A stretch of DNA of 64,000 nt from QHXQ01 sp045807745 (GCA_045807745.1 JBJMGT010000031.1:87050-151049), one strand, 5' to 3'. Positions 1 to 9,345 are shown, counted from the stretch's first letter. The notes: generated by a model from the letters alone, not told the origin. Made by a program: numbers and translations.

Positions 1-1
1 C

Positions 2-199
2 ACGCCGCTCGAAGCCGGCTGGACAGGTCGCCTCGTCATCGAACTTGGCAACCTCGCCGACTTGCCCCTACGCGTCTACGTCAACGAAGGCATCGGTCAA
101 GTCATCTTCCTCGAATCCGACGAAGACTGCGACGTGTCCTACGAGGATCGTGGCGGCAAGTATCAAGGGCAGACGGGGCTGACCTATTCGCGGCTGTAA
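2..199 (+). CDS. dcd: dCTP deaminase, C-terminal fragment (cut by window edge)
   Basis: Only the last 65 codons are in the window; the gene enters from the left edge in the frame starting at base 2 and stops with TAA at 197-199. The visible part carries the family's C-terminal signature, a beta strand with ELGNLADLPLR followed by GGKYQGQ near the end. In the family, dCTP deaminase converts dCTP to dUTP in the cytoplasm (bifunctional forms go on to dUMP), feeding thymidylate synthesis. The C-terminus looks complete. The stop lies 2 bp before the left end of a putative mobile element, and the carbonic anhydrase on the far side of that element would be its convergent neighbour without the insertion. 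Mono- versus bifunctional type cannot be told from this part. Confidence 0.9.
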   Translation, partial: TPLEAGWTGRLVIELGNLADLPLRVYVNEGIGQVIFLESDEDCDVSYEDRGGKYQGQTGLTYSRL

Positions 200-201
200 A
201 G

Positions 202-249
202 TTGTAGGTTCGACCATAAAGTGAAAATCTTCGACCATAAAATGAAAAA
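202..249. repeat. Left terminal repeats of the putative 10.7 kb element
   Basis: The end begins TTGTAGGTTCG. It contains two tandem copies of a 20-bp unit, at 209-228 (TTCGACCATAAAGTGAAAAT) and 230-249 (TTCGACCATAAAATGAAAAA), starting 21 bp apart. Bases 202-228 match the reverse complement of 10857-10883 at 25 of 27 positions. TGT...ACA ends with repeated internal sites are the layout seen in IS21-, Tn7- and Tn5053-type elements, where a DDE transposase binds the repeats. Which family applies here is not decided. Confidence 0.85.
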
Positions 250-285
250 CTGACTGAAGAGCTCCCTTTCCGGAATTGCTAGTCC

Positions 286-927
286 CTACGTGACCGTCAC
301 GGCCACGCTCGCGACTGCATCCGGGTTGGCGACGCTGACTGCGGCGACATAGTACGTCCCGGCCTGTGGCGGGGCGGTGTATACCCCGTCCGACGTAATC
401 GTGCCGCCGCTCTGCGGCTCTAGCACTTTCCACCGCACATCCTTAATGTCCGTTCCGCTCACGCTCGCGAGCAAGATAACCTTTCCGTCCTTGGCGACCT
501 TAGGCGTGGGCGGCGCTATCGTGATAACGGGCAGCGGCCTGGCCTCGACCTTCCGCGCCTCCTTCACGTACTCACCGAACTTCAGCACGCTGTTCAGTCC
601 ATTCGCCCCCGCGCTGATAGCGAGCGCGATGATCAATGCGTCCCAACCGTGCCAGTCGAAGGTGTTCATGGCGGGCAGTCTGGCGTGGGTGAAGCCGACG
701 AGGAGGAGTGCTAACAGGAAGGCTGCGAGCGCCGTCAACCAACCCTTCGCTACGCCGTCCGAGACACCGAGCGGCAGCTCCTTGGTCTTGCTGCGCTGCT
801 TCGCCGCGTAAAGCAGCCCCACGAAGAGCGGGTCGAGAATTTCTATCGCCCTCTGGACGGCGAAGCCGGCGAGGCTGACAAGGGCGAAGGTTTCGTTGAG
901 GCTGGACGTTGTTCCTTGCAGAAACAT
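286..927 (-). CDS. Membrane protein with C-terminal Ig-like domain, function unknown
   Basis: A 213-residue protein, not assigned to a named family. The first half contains hydrophobic segments at about residues 10-40, 62-82 and 93-112, likely two or three membrane spans. From about residue 130 it becomes an Ig-like beta domain of the bacterial Big type: a VITIAPPTPKVAKDG opening, then GGTITSDGVYTAPPQAGTYYV and a repeated valine ending. Start ATG at 927 is supported by AGGAG upstream on the minus strand. It is the last of three leftward genes in the element and lies just inside its left end. A role in anchoring or display at the envelope fits the architecture but is inference. Confidence 0.6.
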   Translation of the reverse strand: MFLQGTTSSLNETFALVSLAGFAVQRAIEILDPLFVGLLYAAKQRSKTKELPLGVSDGVAKGWLTALAAFLLALLLVGFTHARLPAMNTFDWHGWDALIIALAISAGANGLNSVLKFGEYVKEARKVEARPLPVITIAPPTPKVAKDGKVILLASVSGTDIKDVRWKVLEPQSGGTITSDGVYTAPPQAGTYYVAAVSVANPDAVASVAVTVT

Positions 928-1022
928 GATTACGGTCTCCTGGCTATGAGAAGGCGAGCAGCCGAGCGGGGCAGTCCGGTTACTTGCCGGCTGCGGCGTG
1001 CGCGCCGCAGCCGGCAGGTCTG

Positions 1023-3086
1023 TTACCGCACCCGCCTCAGGGCACCGAGCAGGAGGACTTGACGCAGCTTGTCGGTGTCGAGCGAGAATCCGAAGTTCGC
1101 GCGCACGTGATTCTCCTTGACCAGTTCGGTCGCGTTGGCGTACGTCACGGAGAAGGGGAGAGTCATACCCGCGAAGACCGGCACCTCTATCTTGAACTGC
1201 CCCACGGCGATGTCGGCCTTCCTGCCCACCACCCCGCGGTTCTCGAACATGCGCTGGTAGCGCCCCGTAAACGCGAAGGTGATGCGGCTCTCGTCCTCGC
1301 CCTCTAGCATGAAGGGGCTGCGGCCCGCCGTGCCCTCAAACGAGAGCGCGGCGGCGATGTCGCGCACGCGCTGCTGGTTCAGTGCGTTGTCGGGCCGGTG
1401 GTAGAACGAGACGCCGCCGTTGGCGATGATGTTCATCCCCCCGGCGCTCTTCTTGCTGTAGAGCAGCCGCAGGTTCGAGTAGTCCGAGCCGACGGCCTCG
1501 CGCTTGTTAGTGTAGGCGAATGTGAGGACCGGCCTCTCGCTCAGCGCCTTCAACTCGTCCTTGAACTCCTTGATGGCGTCCTCCCTCTCGGCGAGGGCGG
1601 CGGCTATCTCAGGCAGGGTGTGGGTGAGGATTCTGTTCTTCAAGTCGGCGCTGATCATGAGCGCGCCCGACTTGGCCGGCTCATAGATTGCCATCCGCGC
1701 CTTGCAAAGGAGGAGTGCCGCGATTCGCGTCTGCTTGTCCGTGTCCGAGGCCCCTGAGTCGTCGAGCACTACCTGCACGTCCGGTGCGAAGTCGGGGGCG
1801 GTGAAGCTGGCGGCCATCCCCTGCTCTTTCGCGGCCAGCTCACGGTCGCGGTTGAAGATGTCTTTCAGACCCTCCTGTACGCGGGCGGGGAATTGTCCGA
1901 CGCGAACCCTGACCTTCTTATCCCAGATGGCCTGGGCATTCTTCGAGCGCGTGGACAGGTCGCCGAGGAAGCGGTATTTCGCAGACCACTCGGTCAACTG
2001 CTGCCGCCGCGCGCTGAGCAGCGGGCTGTTCTCGTCGCTGATGTTGAAGGTGGCCGAGACTCCGAGGCGGGTCCAGTCGCTGTTCTGCCGGTAGTTCGCG
2101 GCGGTGTCATCGCGACCCGCGAGGAGTAGCGCGTAGGGTGTAGTGCTCAGAGTCAGGGTGGTGCCGTTGACGGACTGCTGGATGGCACCGTGCTCGATCG
2201 CGAAGCCGAGCAACTCGGCGACGCTCGGCTTCTCGGCCGCGCTCGTCGATCCCTCCGCCCGCGCCGAGGCACCGAGCTGCTTGTCGGTGCGCTTGGTCTC
2301 CTGCTTCGCGCGCAGGATGTCAATACGGTTGATGAACTCCCTGTGCTCGCCTTCGGCTTCGTCCGAGACCGCGTCTGCCACGGTGAAGAGGAGGATGAAG
2401 GAGATTTGCGTCGAGACTTCACCGGGGTCTTTCCGGGAGACGATGCGCTGCGCGGCCGCGTTCACCGCCTGGAGCAAAGGTTGCGGCGCGTCGGGGTAGC
2501 AGCCCGACTGGATCGCGGCCGGTGCGGGTGCCGCCTCAACGACGGGCGGCGCGTCGGCCGCAGTGTTAGTCTCAGTGGCGGGCGCGGCCCCTGCTCCGCG
2601 GCGTGAGGCGCGGAGAGCGGAGGCCGTGTCCGGCGTCTCCGTCAGGGGGGCTGTGGCGGGCGGCGCGGCGGCGCGCTCGTCCCCAGCGCGCCCTACCTCG
2701 TGCCCGAGGCGCGCGACCTCCTCCTCGACGGCCACGAGCGTCTTTTCGAACGGCTGCTTCTCGGCGGGCGAGAGGTGGTGCCCGACGGTCGAGAGGTAGT
2801 TGCGCAGCGTCGCGGCCTTCTCCTTCAGCATTCCGAGGAGTTCCGCGCGGCGCTGGTTTATGAATTCGCGGTTGGCGCTCCGAAGTTCGGCGGGTAGGGC
2901 CGCGTCCTTCTCAGCGGCGCTGAGGGCCGCGATCTGTTCGCGGAGTTGCGCAGCGGCGTCGCCCTGCTGCTGCGCAATGAGGGGCGCGGCGGGGCTCAGC
3001 ACGCCGAGGCATAGCGCCAGGAGAATACGGAGCGCCCTGCGTGAGCGGGGCGCGCGGTCAGGACAGTCGGCTAAATGTTTGGGCAT
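1023..3086 (-). CDS. Secreted protein with coiled-coil N-half and beta-barrel-like C-half
   Basis: A 687-residue protein. I chose the ATG at 3086 over an upstream in-frame start because AGGAG lies just before it and the product then opens with a signal peptide (RRALRILLALCLGVLSPAAPLIAQQ). The first 200 mature residues are charged, alanine-rich and coiled-coil-like (QLREQIAALSAAEKDAAL). The last third, from about residue 540, alternates hydrophobic and polar residues in strands such as VLTFAYTNKR, RITFAFTGRYQRM and NFGFSLDTDKL, the pattern of an outer-membrane barrel. No enzyme motif was seen and the family is unknown to me. It is the middle gene of the leftward set in the mobile element. Export to the outer membrane is inferred from the signal peptide and strand pattern. 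Confidence 0.6.
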   Translation of the reverse strand: MPKHLADCPDRAPRSRRALRILLALCLGVLSPAAPLIAQQQGDAAAQLREQIAALSAAEKDAALPAELRSANREFINQRRAELLGMLKEKAATLRNYLSTVGHHLSPAEKQPFEKTLVAVEEEVARLGHEVGRAGDERAAAPPATAPLTETPDTASALRASRRGAGAAPATETNTAADAPPVVEAAPAPAAIQSGCYPDAPQPLLQAVNAAAQRIVSRKDPGEVSTQISFILLFTVADAVSDEAEGEHREFINRIDILRAKQETKRTDKQLGASARAEGSTSAAEKPSVAELLGFAIEHGAIQQSVNGTTLTLSTTPYALLLAGRDDTAANYRQNSDWTRLGVSATFNISDENSPLLSARRQQLTEWSAKYRFLGDLSTRSKNAQAIWDKKVRVRVGQFPARVQEGLKDIFNRDRELAAKEQGMAASFTAPDFAPDVQVVLDDSGASDTDKQTRIAALLLCKARMAIYEPAKSGALMISADLKNRILTHTLPEIAAALAEREDAIKEFKDELKALSERPVLTFAYTNKREAVGSDYSNLRLLYSKKSAGGMNIIANGGVSFYHRPDNALNQQRVRDIAAALSFEGTAGRSPFMLEGEDESRITFAFTGRYQRMFENRGVVGRKADIAVGQFKIEVPVFAGMTLPFSVTYANATELVKENHVRANFGFSLDTDKLRQVLLLGALRRVR

Positions 3087-3142
3087 GGTGATTTCTCCTG
3101 AGAGTTGTGGCGCGAACGCCGGCCCGGCCCTCGCTTCGAGTC

Positions 3143-3487
3143 TCATTCCTCGCAGTGGAAGGTGATGTTGCAGTCCATGCTGAGGTCTGTCTTCCTGATT
3201 TCGGGGCCGGTGAACGTCCCGCCGCCCATGTCGCCCGAGATGAAGAGTTCGTACTTCGCGTCATCGGGCGCGTCGTCTGGGAAGAAGCCGGTCATCGTGG
3301 TGCGGTGGGGGAAGCCGGGGGGGACTGTGACCTCGAATTCGTAAGCCCGCGGGTCATCCGACACAGTGTCTTTAGGCGCATCATCAACCGTGTAGGTCTC
3401 AAAGTTCTGGACATGCACGGCGCGAACCTCGACCCTGATCGTTTCGCTGGGCTTAACCCTGTACGTTCCAACGTTGATTCTTTCCAT
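3143..3487 (-). CDS. Small beta-rich protein, function unknown
   Basis: A 114-residue acidic protein starting MERINVGTYRV. ATG at 3487 is preferred to a longer in-frame opening because GAGGAG lies about 8 bases upstream. The sequence is a run of predicted beta strands with polar turns, such as ETIRVEVRAVHVQNF and KYELFISGDMGGG, with two cysteines close to the C-terminus (MDCNITFHCEE). No signal peptide is visible. It is first in the leftward set of the element, 440 bp from the divergent sigma-factor gene. I do not recognise the family; a single Ig-like sandwich fold is a guess from the strand pattern. Confidence 0.5.
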   Translation of the reverse strand: MERINVGTYRVKPSETIRVEVRAVHVQNFETYTVDDAPKDTVSDDPRAYEFEVTVPPGFPHRTTMTGFFPDDAPDDAKYELFISGDMGGGTFTGPEIRKTDLSMDCNITFHCEE

Positions 3488-3811
3488 CGTTCGCTTTCTC
3501 CTCTTTTGGCGAAGCGGGTGTGCGAAATCCTCTTCATCACCATAAATGGATAGGTTTCCGGTACCGGCACGGTTTCCGCCCGCGCAGGAGACGCTTCCCA
3601 ATGAACTGGGGCATAGCTTTGGGCCGGCCCTTCTACCTTCCTATGGCTGGCGGGGGCGAAAATGTGTCTGCGGAAAAAGAAATTTTTTGCCCTTCGGCGA
3701 GGAGGCATTGATGATGAGCAGAGAAAGTTAAAGCTGTTGGCTGAGGACGCGGGGGAGTGGAGCATAAAGACTCGGTGGCTACACTTTTACAATAGGGCTA
3801 GGCAAAAAATC

Positions 3812-3839
3812 TTGCTATCAATAGGTATCTTGGGATAAT
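3812..3839 (+). promoter_or_regulatory. Candidate sigma70-like promoter for the sigma-CHAT operon
   Basis: TTGCTA at 3812-3817 and GATAAT at 3834-3839, separated by 16 bp, lie about 87 bp before the TTG start of the sigma-factor gene. They match consensus at 4 of 6 and 5 of 6 positions. The rest of the 439-bp divergent gap (3488-3926) holds no convincing gene, only overlapping open frames on the plus strand. If the sigma factor controls its own operon, its recognition site would be expected in the same gap. Confidence 0.35.
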
Positions 3840-3926
3840 TTCGCTACGCGATTTCAGCGCGCTCACACCGTCCACACGGGCCTTACCAGAATCTTTCTCA
3901 AGGCGCGCGTATAGATGAGGAGATAA

Positions 3927-4523
3927 TTGGCTTCATTCGACGACCTGCTTGATTGGTTAGGCCCTGACCCGGGGCAGCAATATGAAATCATCCGCGCCGG
4001 CTTAATAAGAATCTTCATCTCTAAGGGCTTTAATGACGCCGAAGACCTAGCTGACCAGACGATAGACCGTGTCGTAAAGAAACTGCCGGAGATCCGGGAG
4101 GCGTACGAAGGGGAGAAGGCACGGTATTTTTACGGCGTGGCCCGCAACATTATTCACGAGGCCAGGCGGCGCAAGGAGATCACGACTGGCAACATCCCCG
4201 AAGATCTGGCGCAGGCGACAGTCAGAAGCGACGAGTACGAGTGCCTGCTCAAGTGTCTTAAGCTTTTACCGGGCGAGAAGCGCGAGTTGATATTGGACTA
4301 TTACCTTTACGAGAGAAAAGACAAGATTGAGCACCACCAGCGGATGGCAGAGGAGATGGACATAACCACCGGCGCTCTGCGAACGAGGGCGCACCACACT
4401 CGGCGCGATTTAGAAAAGTGCGTTCGCCAATGTGTCAGGAATCTCGTGGAAAAACAAAAGGCGGCTCCGAGAGCATTGTTAAAGAGGCGGCAGCCGTCCA
4501 GTGACCTCAATAAGGAGCATTAG
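3927..4523 (+). CDS. ECF-like RNA polymerase sigma factor
   Basis: A 198-residue protein with the two domains of a minimal group-4 sigma factor. Region 2 at about residues 30-90 includes GFNDAEDLADQTIDRVVKKLPE and the RYFYGVARNIIHEARRRK stretch. Region 4 at about 108-165 has CLKLLPGEKRELILDYYLY and a helix-turn-helix ending ALRTRAHHTRRDLEKC. It would direct RNA polymerase core to a small regulon. The start is TTG at 3927, preceded by GAGGAG. The stop lies 2 bp before the proposed start of the CHAT gene, so the two are probably translationally coupled. The CHAT partner has an anti-sigma-like N-terminus and a membrane span, which suggests that it controls this sigma factor; that link is inference. 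Confidence 0.85.
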   Translation: MASFDDLLDWLGPDPGQQYEIIRAGLIRIFISKGFNDAEDLADQTIDRVVKKLPEIREAYEGEKARYFYGVARNIIHEARRRKEITTGNIPEDLAQATVRSDEYECLLKCLKLLPGEKRELILDYYLYERKDKIEHHQRMAEEMDITTGALRTRAHHTRRDLEKCVRQCVRNLVEKQKAAPRALLKRRQPSSDLNKEH

Positions 4524-4525
4524 TC

Positions 4526-7500
4526 ATAGCGCAGGAAGACCAAAATCAGCTGAGGGGACGAATTGGGTCACCGCAAAAGGGTCTCGACGCGGTAGCTGTA
4601 ACCCCCGAGGAGCAACAACAGCTCAGGCAATACCTGCTCGGCCAACTCGCCGAAGCGGACGAGGAGCAGGTGGAGTTGCGCCTCCTCTCCGACGCTAACT
4701 ACTCGGAGGCGTTGGATATTGTTGCCGACGAATTAATAGACCGGTATGTGGAAGACGATTTGCCCGCCTCCGACCGTCAGCCGTTCAAAGAGTATTTCCT
4801 GAAGTCACAGGTGCGGCAAGACAAGCTCGGATTCGCTCTAGCGCTGAAGAAGCGGAAAGCCGAACTGGGCTGGGCGAGGAAGTTATACAGAGTTTACCTA
4901 CCTGCCACAGCCGCCGCGATTCTCATCATCGGCCTCGGCGTGATTGTCTGGCGAGTCTCCCAAAACCAATCAGAGGTAAATAAAGGGCTGATAGCTCTCC
5001 AGTCCGCCTACAGCGAGCAAAGGCCCGTCGAGGCGCGCATCTCGGATTTCGGCTACGCGCCCGCGGCGCAGCAGCGGGGCGGGGGAGAGAGGGTTAACTA
5101 CGTCCAGCGCGATCGCGCCGCTAGCCTCCTGCTCGGCGCGGTTGCGGAGCGGCCGACCGCCGAAGCCCATCGCGCGCTCGGACAGTATTACCTCGCCGCG
5201 CGCCAGTTTGATAAAGCCATCGACCAGTTTAACGCAGCGCTGGGTCTCGACCCGGACAACGCTAAGGCCCAGGCAGACCTCGGGGCGGCCCTGCTGGAGA
5301 TGGGGAGGGCGGGTTCGGACTCAGAGCACGGCGAAGAGATCAAAGAATTTGCCACGAGTCTCTCCCACCTGAACAGAGCGTTGGAACTGGACAATTCTCT
5401 CCTCGGGGCTCTCTTCAACCGCGCGTTACTTTATCGGGAGATGGGGCTCCCGGAGCAAGCCGAGAGCGACTGGCGGCAGTACCTGGCTAAAGACCCGAAC
5501 TCCAAGTGGGCGGACGAGGCACGCCAGCACCTCACGGAGCTTGAGAAGCAGCGGAATAAAGCTTCGCGGGATGAGGGGCAGCCTCTGCGGGATTTTCTTA
5601 ACGCTTACGAGCGCGGCGACGATGGCGCGGCGTGGGAAGTGATACGCCGCAACTACACCTCGGGCGGCAATAAGATCACCAACGCACTTCTCGACTCCTA
5701 CCTCGACGCGGGGCAGCAGGACGGGAACGCGGCCCGCGGCGACAAAATTCAGCTGCTCGCGTACGTGGGCCGTCTGGAACTCCAAAGTGCTGGCGACGCC
5801 TACACGTCCGACCTAGCCAGCTTCTACGGCGGCTTAAACCTGCGGCAGTGCCGCGCGCTCTTCCTCGCGCGCGAGCAAATGAGGAAGGGCTACGAACTCT
5901 TTCTAAGCTCAAATGTGAAGGACGCACTCGGCTACTACGCGCAGGCGAAGCAGGCGTTTGAAGAGAACGGGGACGAGTGTGAGGCGATTTTCGCTCAGTA
6001 CCGCATGGGACATTGCTACCTGCTTCAGCCGGACCTTAAAAGAAGCGACGCCATCTTCGCGCAACTCCGTCCGGCTTGTGAACGCAGTAATTACAGGTGG
6101 CTCCTCAACCAGAGCCTCTACCGCACGGCGAGCATCCGATTCACGTCGAACGAGTATTCGGAGTCGATAGATTACGCACGGCAGGCGCTGAAACAGGCGG
6201 AGCAAATGGGTGACACCATCGGCGTACTGAATAGTCTGGTCCAGCTTGCCGACCAGTACAGGGCCGTCAAGGACGAAGGGCAATCGCTGAGCTTCCTTCA
6301 CCGCGCCCTGACGCTGACGGACGAAGAGGGCTCCGAGCCTTTACAGACGTGGGGGATTGTCACAGCGATCGCCCTAAACCTTAACGCACTCGGCGTACAC
6401 CAGGCGGCGATCGAATACCAAAAAGAGGCCCTCCGCCTGGCGCTGAAGATGAAGCCCGAGAGGCCGTTGATCATCTCGCGCTCATACGACTACCTAGGGC
6501 TGACCTACGGTAGCTTAAAGGACCACGAATCCGCGTTGAAGAACATCGATCTCGCCTTCGACGCCGGCAGAAAAATTGCGGGCGAGCGTAGCGGGACGGA
6601 GATAATGGCGAACACATCCCTTCACGCCGGTGACGTGTACAGGCAGGCAGGCAACTATGGCAAAGCGGTTGAGTCCTACGAGCGTTCGATCCACTTGTAT
6701 GAGGAACTCGACTACCCGTACTACACCTACCCCGCGCGGAAGGGCAAGCTCCTCTCATACATCGCCAGCGGGGACGACTACGACGCCGAAGCGGAGTTGC
6801 GGTCCGTGCTCGATATATTCGAGCAGTACCGTTCCGGGCTGACCAGCGAGGCGCAGCGGAACACCTTCTTCGACGTGGAGCAGAGCACTTATGATGTGGC
6901 CGTGGACTTCGCGCAATCCAGAAAGCGCGACCCACAGCGGGCCTTCGAATACTCCGAGTTGAGCCGGGCGCGGTCGCTCCTCGACGCCATGCGCCAGAGC
7001 GCACAGGTCAGTGAAGGAGAAGACAGCCCCGGATTGCGCCTGCCGTCCACCACGCCGCTGACCCTTTCGGCGATCCAGCAGCGGATGCCGGAACAGGCAC
7101 AGATCGTTCAGTACGCGGCTCTCGACGACAAGCTTCTCATCTGGCTAGTGACTCGGACGGGCGTCGTGATCCGCGAGGTGCCGCTCGACTCTCGCTCCCT
7201 GAGCGAAAAGGTTCGTGGGTATCTACGAGCGGTTAACGCGCCGCCCACGGGCACGGACCCGGAGGCGGAGACGGGCGCGAAGGAACTCTACGCTGCCCTC
7301 ATCACACCCGTCGAGCCGCTCCTCGATAAAACGAAGCTACTGTGCATCGTCCCCGATAAGATTCTTCATTACGTGCCCTTCGGCGCGCTTATCTCCCCGG
7401 ACACGGGCAGATATCTCGTGGAGGATTTTAGGCTGGAGACGACACCGAGTTCCACTATATTCGTTGACTGCTCAGAGCAGGCCCGTCGTAAAGGGGGGGG

Positions 7501-8152
7501 CGAGGAGCGGCTGCTCAGCGTCGGCGACCCGAGCTTCGACGGTGCCGCTTTCCCCGCACTGCGACGTTTGCCTTCCGCGAGAAGCGAGGCCGAAGCAGTA
7601 GCGAACTTCTACAAACCACACCGCATCCTGCTGGATGACGCCGCCGCCGAGCGGACTGTCAGAAGCGAGATGGCGAGGGCGAACGTCGCGCACTTCGCGC
7701 TGCATTACGTGGTGGACGAACGTTCCAGCATGTTCTCGAAGATGGTGCTTGCGTCGGGGCAGGCTAAGGAGGCGTCGGACAAGGAGGGCGACGGCGTCTG
7801 GCAGGTCTATGAGATTTATAAGATGAAGCTGCCGCTAACGCGGCTGGTCGTCCTCTCGGCATGCCAGACCGGCGTCGAGCACCAGTATCGCGGCGAAGGG
7901 GCAGTGAGCGTCGCGCGCCCATTCATCGCCGCGGGCGTCCCGCTCGTAGTTGCGAGCCTCTGGCCGGTTGATTCGCCGAGTACAGAGAGGCTGATGGTCA
8001 ACCTCCACCGTCACCGCGTACTCGATCGCGTCCCCACCGCCGAAGCCCTCAGGCGCGCCCAGCTCGAAATGCTCGGAGGCGAGGACAGCCGCTACCGCCA
8101 GCCGTACTACTGGGCGGCCTTCACCGCCATCGGCGGATACACCGAATACTAA
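4526..8152 (+). CDS. Membrane-anchored TPR-CHAT protease with anti-sigma-like N-terminus
   Basis: About 1208 residues if read from an ATA codon at 4526, which lies 8 bases after AAGGAG. The first standard start in frame, GTG at 4670, would cut into a conserved-looking opening (LRQYLLGQLAEADEEQ...DELIDRY) that resembles N-termini of acidobacterial anti-sigma-type proteins. A single hydrophobic span lies at about residues 123-144 (LPATAAAILIIGLGVIVW). Multiple TPR-like helix pairs fill about 150-780. The CHAT domain, a caspase-fold cysteine protease, occupies about 845-1208 and keeps the catalytic pair: His1060 in HFALHY and Cys1113 in VVLSACQTG, followed by GVPLVVASLWPVDSPSTERLM. CHAT proteins cut partner proteins after a trigger sensed by the TPR or associated domains. 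The neighbouring sigma factor and the two downstream proteins are candidate partners or substrates. Which side of the membrane holds the protease is uncertain. Confidence 0.85.
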   Translation: MAQEDQNQLRGRIGSPQKGLDAVAVTPEEQQQLRQYLLGQLAEADEEQVELRLLSDANYSEALDIVADELIDRYVEDDLPASDRQPFKEYFLKSQVRQDKLGFALALKKRKAELGWARKLYRVYLPATAAAILIIGLGVIVWRVSQNQSEVNKGLIALQSAYSEQRPVEARISDFGYAPAAQQRGGGERVNYVQRDRAASLLLGAVAERPTAEAHRALGQYYLAARQFDKAIDQFNAALGLDPDNAKAQADLGAALLEMGRAGSDSEHGEEIKEFATSLSHLNRALELDNSLLGALFNRALLYREMGLPEQAESDWRQYLAKDPNSKWADEARQHLTELEKQRNKASRDEGQPLRDFLNAYERGDDGAAWEVIRRNYTSGGNKITNALLDSYLDAGQQDGNAARGDKIQLLAYVGRLELQSAGDAYTSDLASFYGGLNLRQCRALFLAREQMRKGYELFLSSNVKDALGYYAQAKQAFEENGDECEAIFAQYRMGHCYLLQPDLKRSDAIFAQLRPACERSNYRWLLNQSLYRTASIRFTSNEYSESIDYARQALKQAEQMGDTIGVLNSLVQLADQYRAVKDEGQSLSFLHRALTLTDEEGSEPLQTWGIVTAIALNLNALGVHQAAIEYQKEALRLALKMKPERPLIISRSYDYLGLTYGSLKDHESALKNIDLAFDAGRKIAGERSGTEIMANTSLHAGDVYRQAGNYGKAVESYERSIHLYEELDYPYYTYPARKGKLLSYIASGDDYDAEAELRSVLDIFEQYRSGLTSEAQRNTFFDVEQSTYDVAVDFAQSRKRDPQRAFEYSELSRARSLLDAMRQSAQVSEGEDSPGLRLPSTTPLTLSAIQQRMPEQAQIVQYAALDDKLLIWLVTRTGVVIREVPLDSRSLSEKVRGYLRAVNAPPTGTDPEAETGAKELYAALITPVEPLLDKTKLLCIVPDKILHYVPFGALISPDTGRYLVEDFRLETTPSSTIFVDCSEQARRKGGGEERLLSVGDPSFDGAAFPALRRLPSARSEAEAVANFYKPHRILLDDAAAERTVRSEMARANVAHFALHYVVDERSSMFSKMVLASGQAKEASDKEGDGVWQVYEIYKMKLPLTRLVVLSACQTGVEHQYRGEGAVSVARPFIAAGVPLVVASLWPVDSPSTERLMVNLHRHRVLDRVPTAEALRRAQLEMLGGEDSRYRQPYYWAAFTAIGGYTEY

Positions 8153-8260
8153 AAGTGGTAACAAAAACCCGGCAGGTAACATACAGACTGAGGGCTTTGA
8201 AGCGCAAAGCTTTACGACATAGATGCTCTTGACTGGTCAAACTCACTGGAGGATACATTC

Positions 8261-9232
8261 ATGCCGTTCAGACTGAGAGACTTGGCGACCGTGCCGAGTG
8301 ACGTGCCCGACGTTGAAATCTTCTTTAGCGGTCAACTTCTCCTGCGCTCGGAGGATAGCGCAACTTGCGAGGTTGCGGTCAACCAACTCGCCACTAATCA
8401 CGTTCTCACCATCGAGGTTAGGACGAAAGTAGCGGGCAAGCCCGACATCATTAGGATGAGACATGTCGGCCCCCTAAACTTTCGACAGCGAGAAGGCATG
8501 TTAATAGAACTCAGCACATCCGTGGCTTCTCCTGCCGCTTGGAGTTGTAGAACGTTTGATCCGATCAACTATGAGTCGGGCGACCTGTTTGATCCGCGCG
8601 ACGTGCCGCCGAAAAATCCGCCGAATGAAGACTTTCGCTGGATTTTGAATCTGGAGGGGCCGCTCTTTCATAGAACGGAGTTTAACCCCCCAATCTTTAA
8701 CTCTCATCACGTCATCAGGCTGCGAGGCGGTGAGTATTTCTTCCGAACTGCTATGAAAGCGAGCGGTGTGTTTGATTTTAAGCGTACGGGTGGGGGACTG
8801 GGCGACGTGAGGTTCAAAAGAATAGGGGCTGTCGCCAGAGCGAGTGTGTTCCTTGCCCCAGAAGGTCAGGCAGTCGTGATGAAGTGGCAATCTCTTGATC
8901 AGGAAAGAGAGTACGTCTTGACACTCGAGAAGGGGGCAAATACCACGCACGAGATTTACATTAACAACTCCCCTCTCTACTTGGAGCCGCCCCCAGTGGA
9001 ACAACTCGATCAACACGATGAACTCAAAGAGTTCTACAAGGTGCTTTCCGCGACACCAATACCCGATGCCGCGAGGTTCAAACTTGTGCCTGCTCTTCCT
9101 CTCAATTTAAACAGTGACTCCGTTTCCGACTCCGGCCTCGCGGATTCAGTAGCGAGCCGACGAAACAGGGGCGAAGCGGGCACTCCCGACATTCCCTGTC
9201 AGGTTATGACGCTTGACGGGGCAAATACCTGA
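8261..9232 (+). CDS. Conserved-looking unknown protein of the sigma-CHAT operon
   Basis: A 323-residue protein with no signal peptide or membrane span. ATG at 8261 follows GGAGG. The first two thirds look globular and beta-rich (VEIFFSGQLLLRSED, VLTIEVRTKVAG, EREYVLTLEKGANTTHEIYIN); the last 60 residues (from about 260) are polar, serine-rich and probably flexible. No known enzyme motif is visible. It lies 108 bp after the CHAT protease gene and 113 bp before the cysteine protease gene in the same direction. Being the non-enzymatic member between two proteases, it could be a substrate, an adaptor or a sensor, but nothing in the sequence chooses among these. Confidence 0.6.
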   Translation: MPFRLRDLATVPSDVPDVEIFFSGQLLLRSEDSATCEVAVNQLATNHVLTIEVRTKVAGKPDIIRMRHVGPLNFRQREGMLIELSTSVASPAAWSCRTFDPINYESGDLFDPRDVPPKNPPNEDFRWILNLEGPLFHRTEFNPPIFNSHHVIRLRGGEYFFRTAMKASGVFDFKRTGGGLGDVRFKRIGAVARASVFLAPEGQAVVMKWQSLDQEREYVLTLEKGANTTHEIYINNSPLYLEPPPVEQLDQHDELKEFYKVLSATPIPDAARFKLVPALPLNLNSDSVSDSGLADSVASRRNRGEAGTPDIPCQVMTLDGANT

Positions 9233-9345
9233 TTGCTGCGACGGCTCGACTCTTAGCGAGCCGTCAATACTCGAAATACTCTAGTGCTAATACAACGCGG
9301 GCGTTTAGCTAATGACGAACCGCGCCGTGCTTGAAGGAGGGAAGT

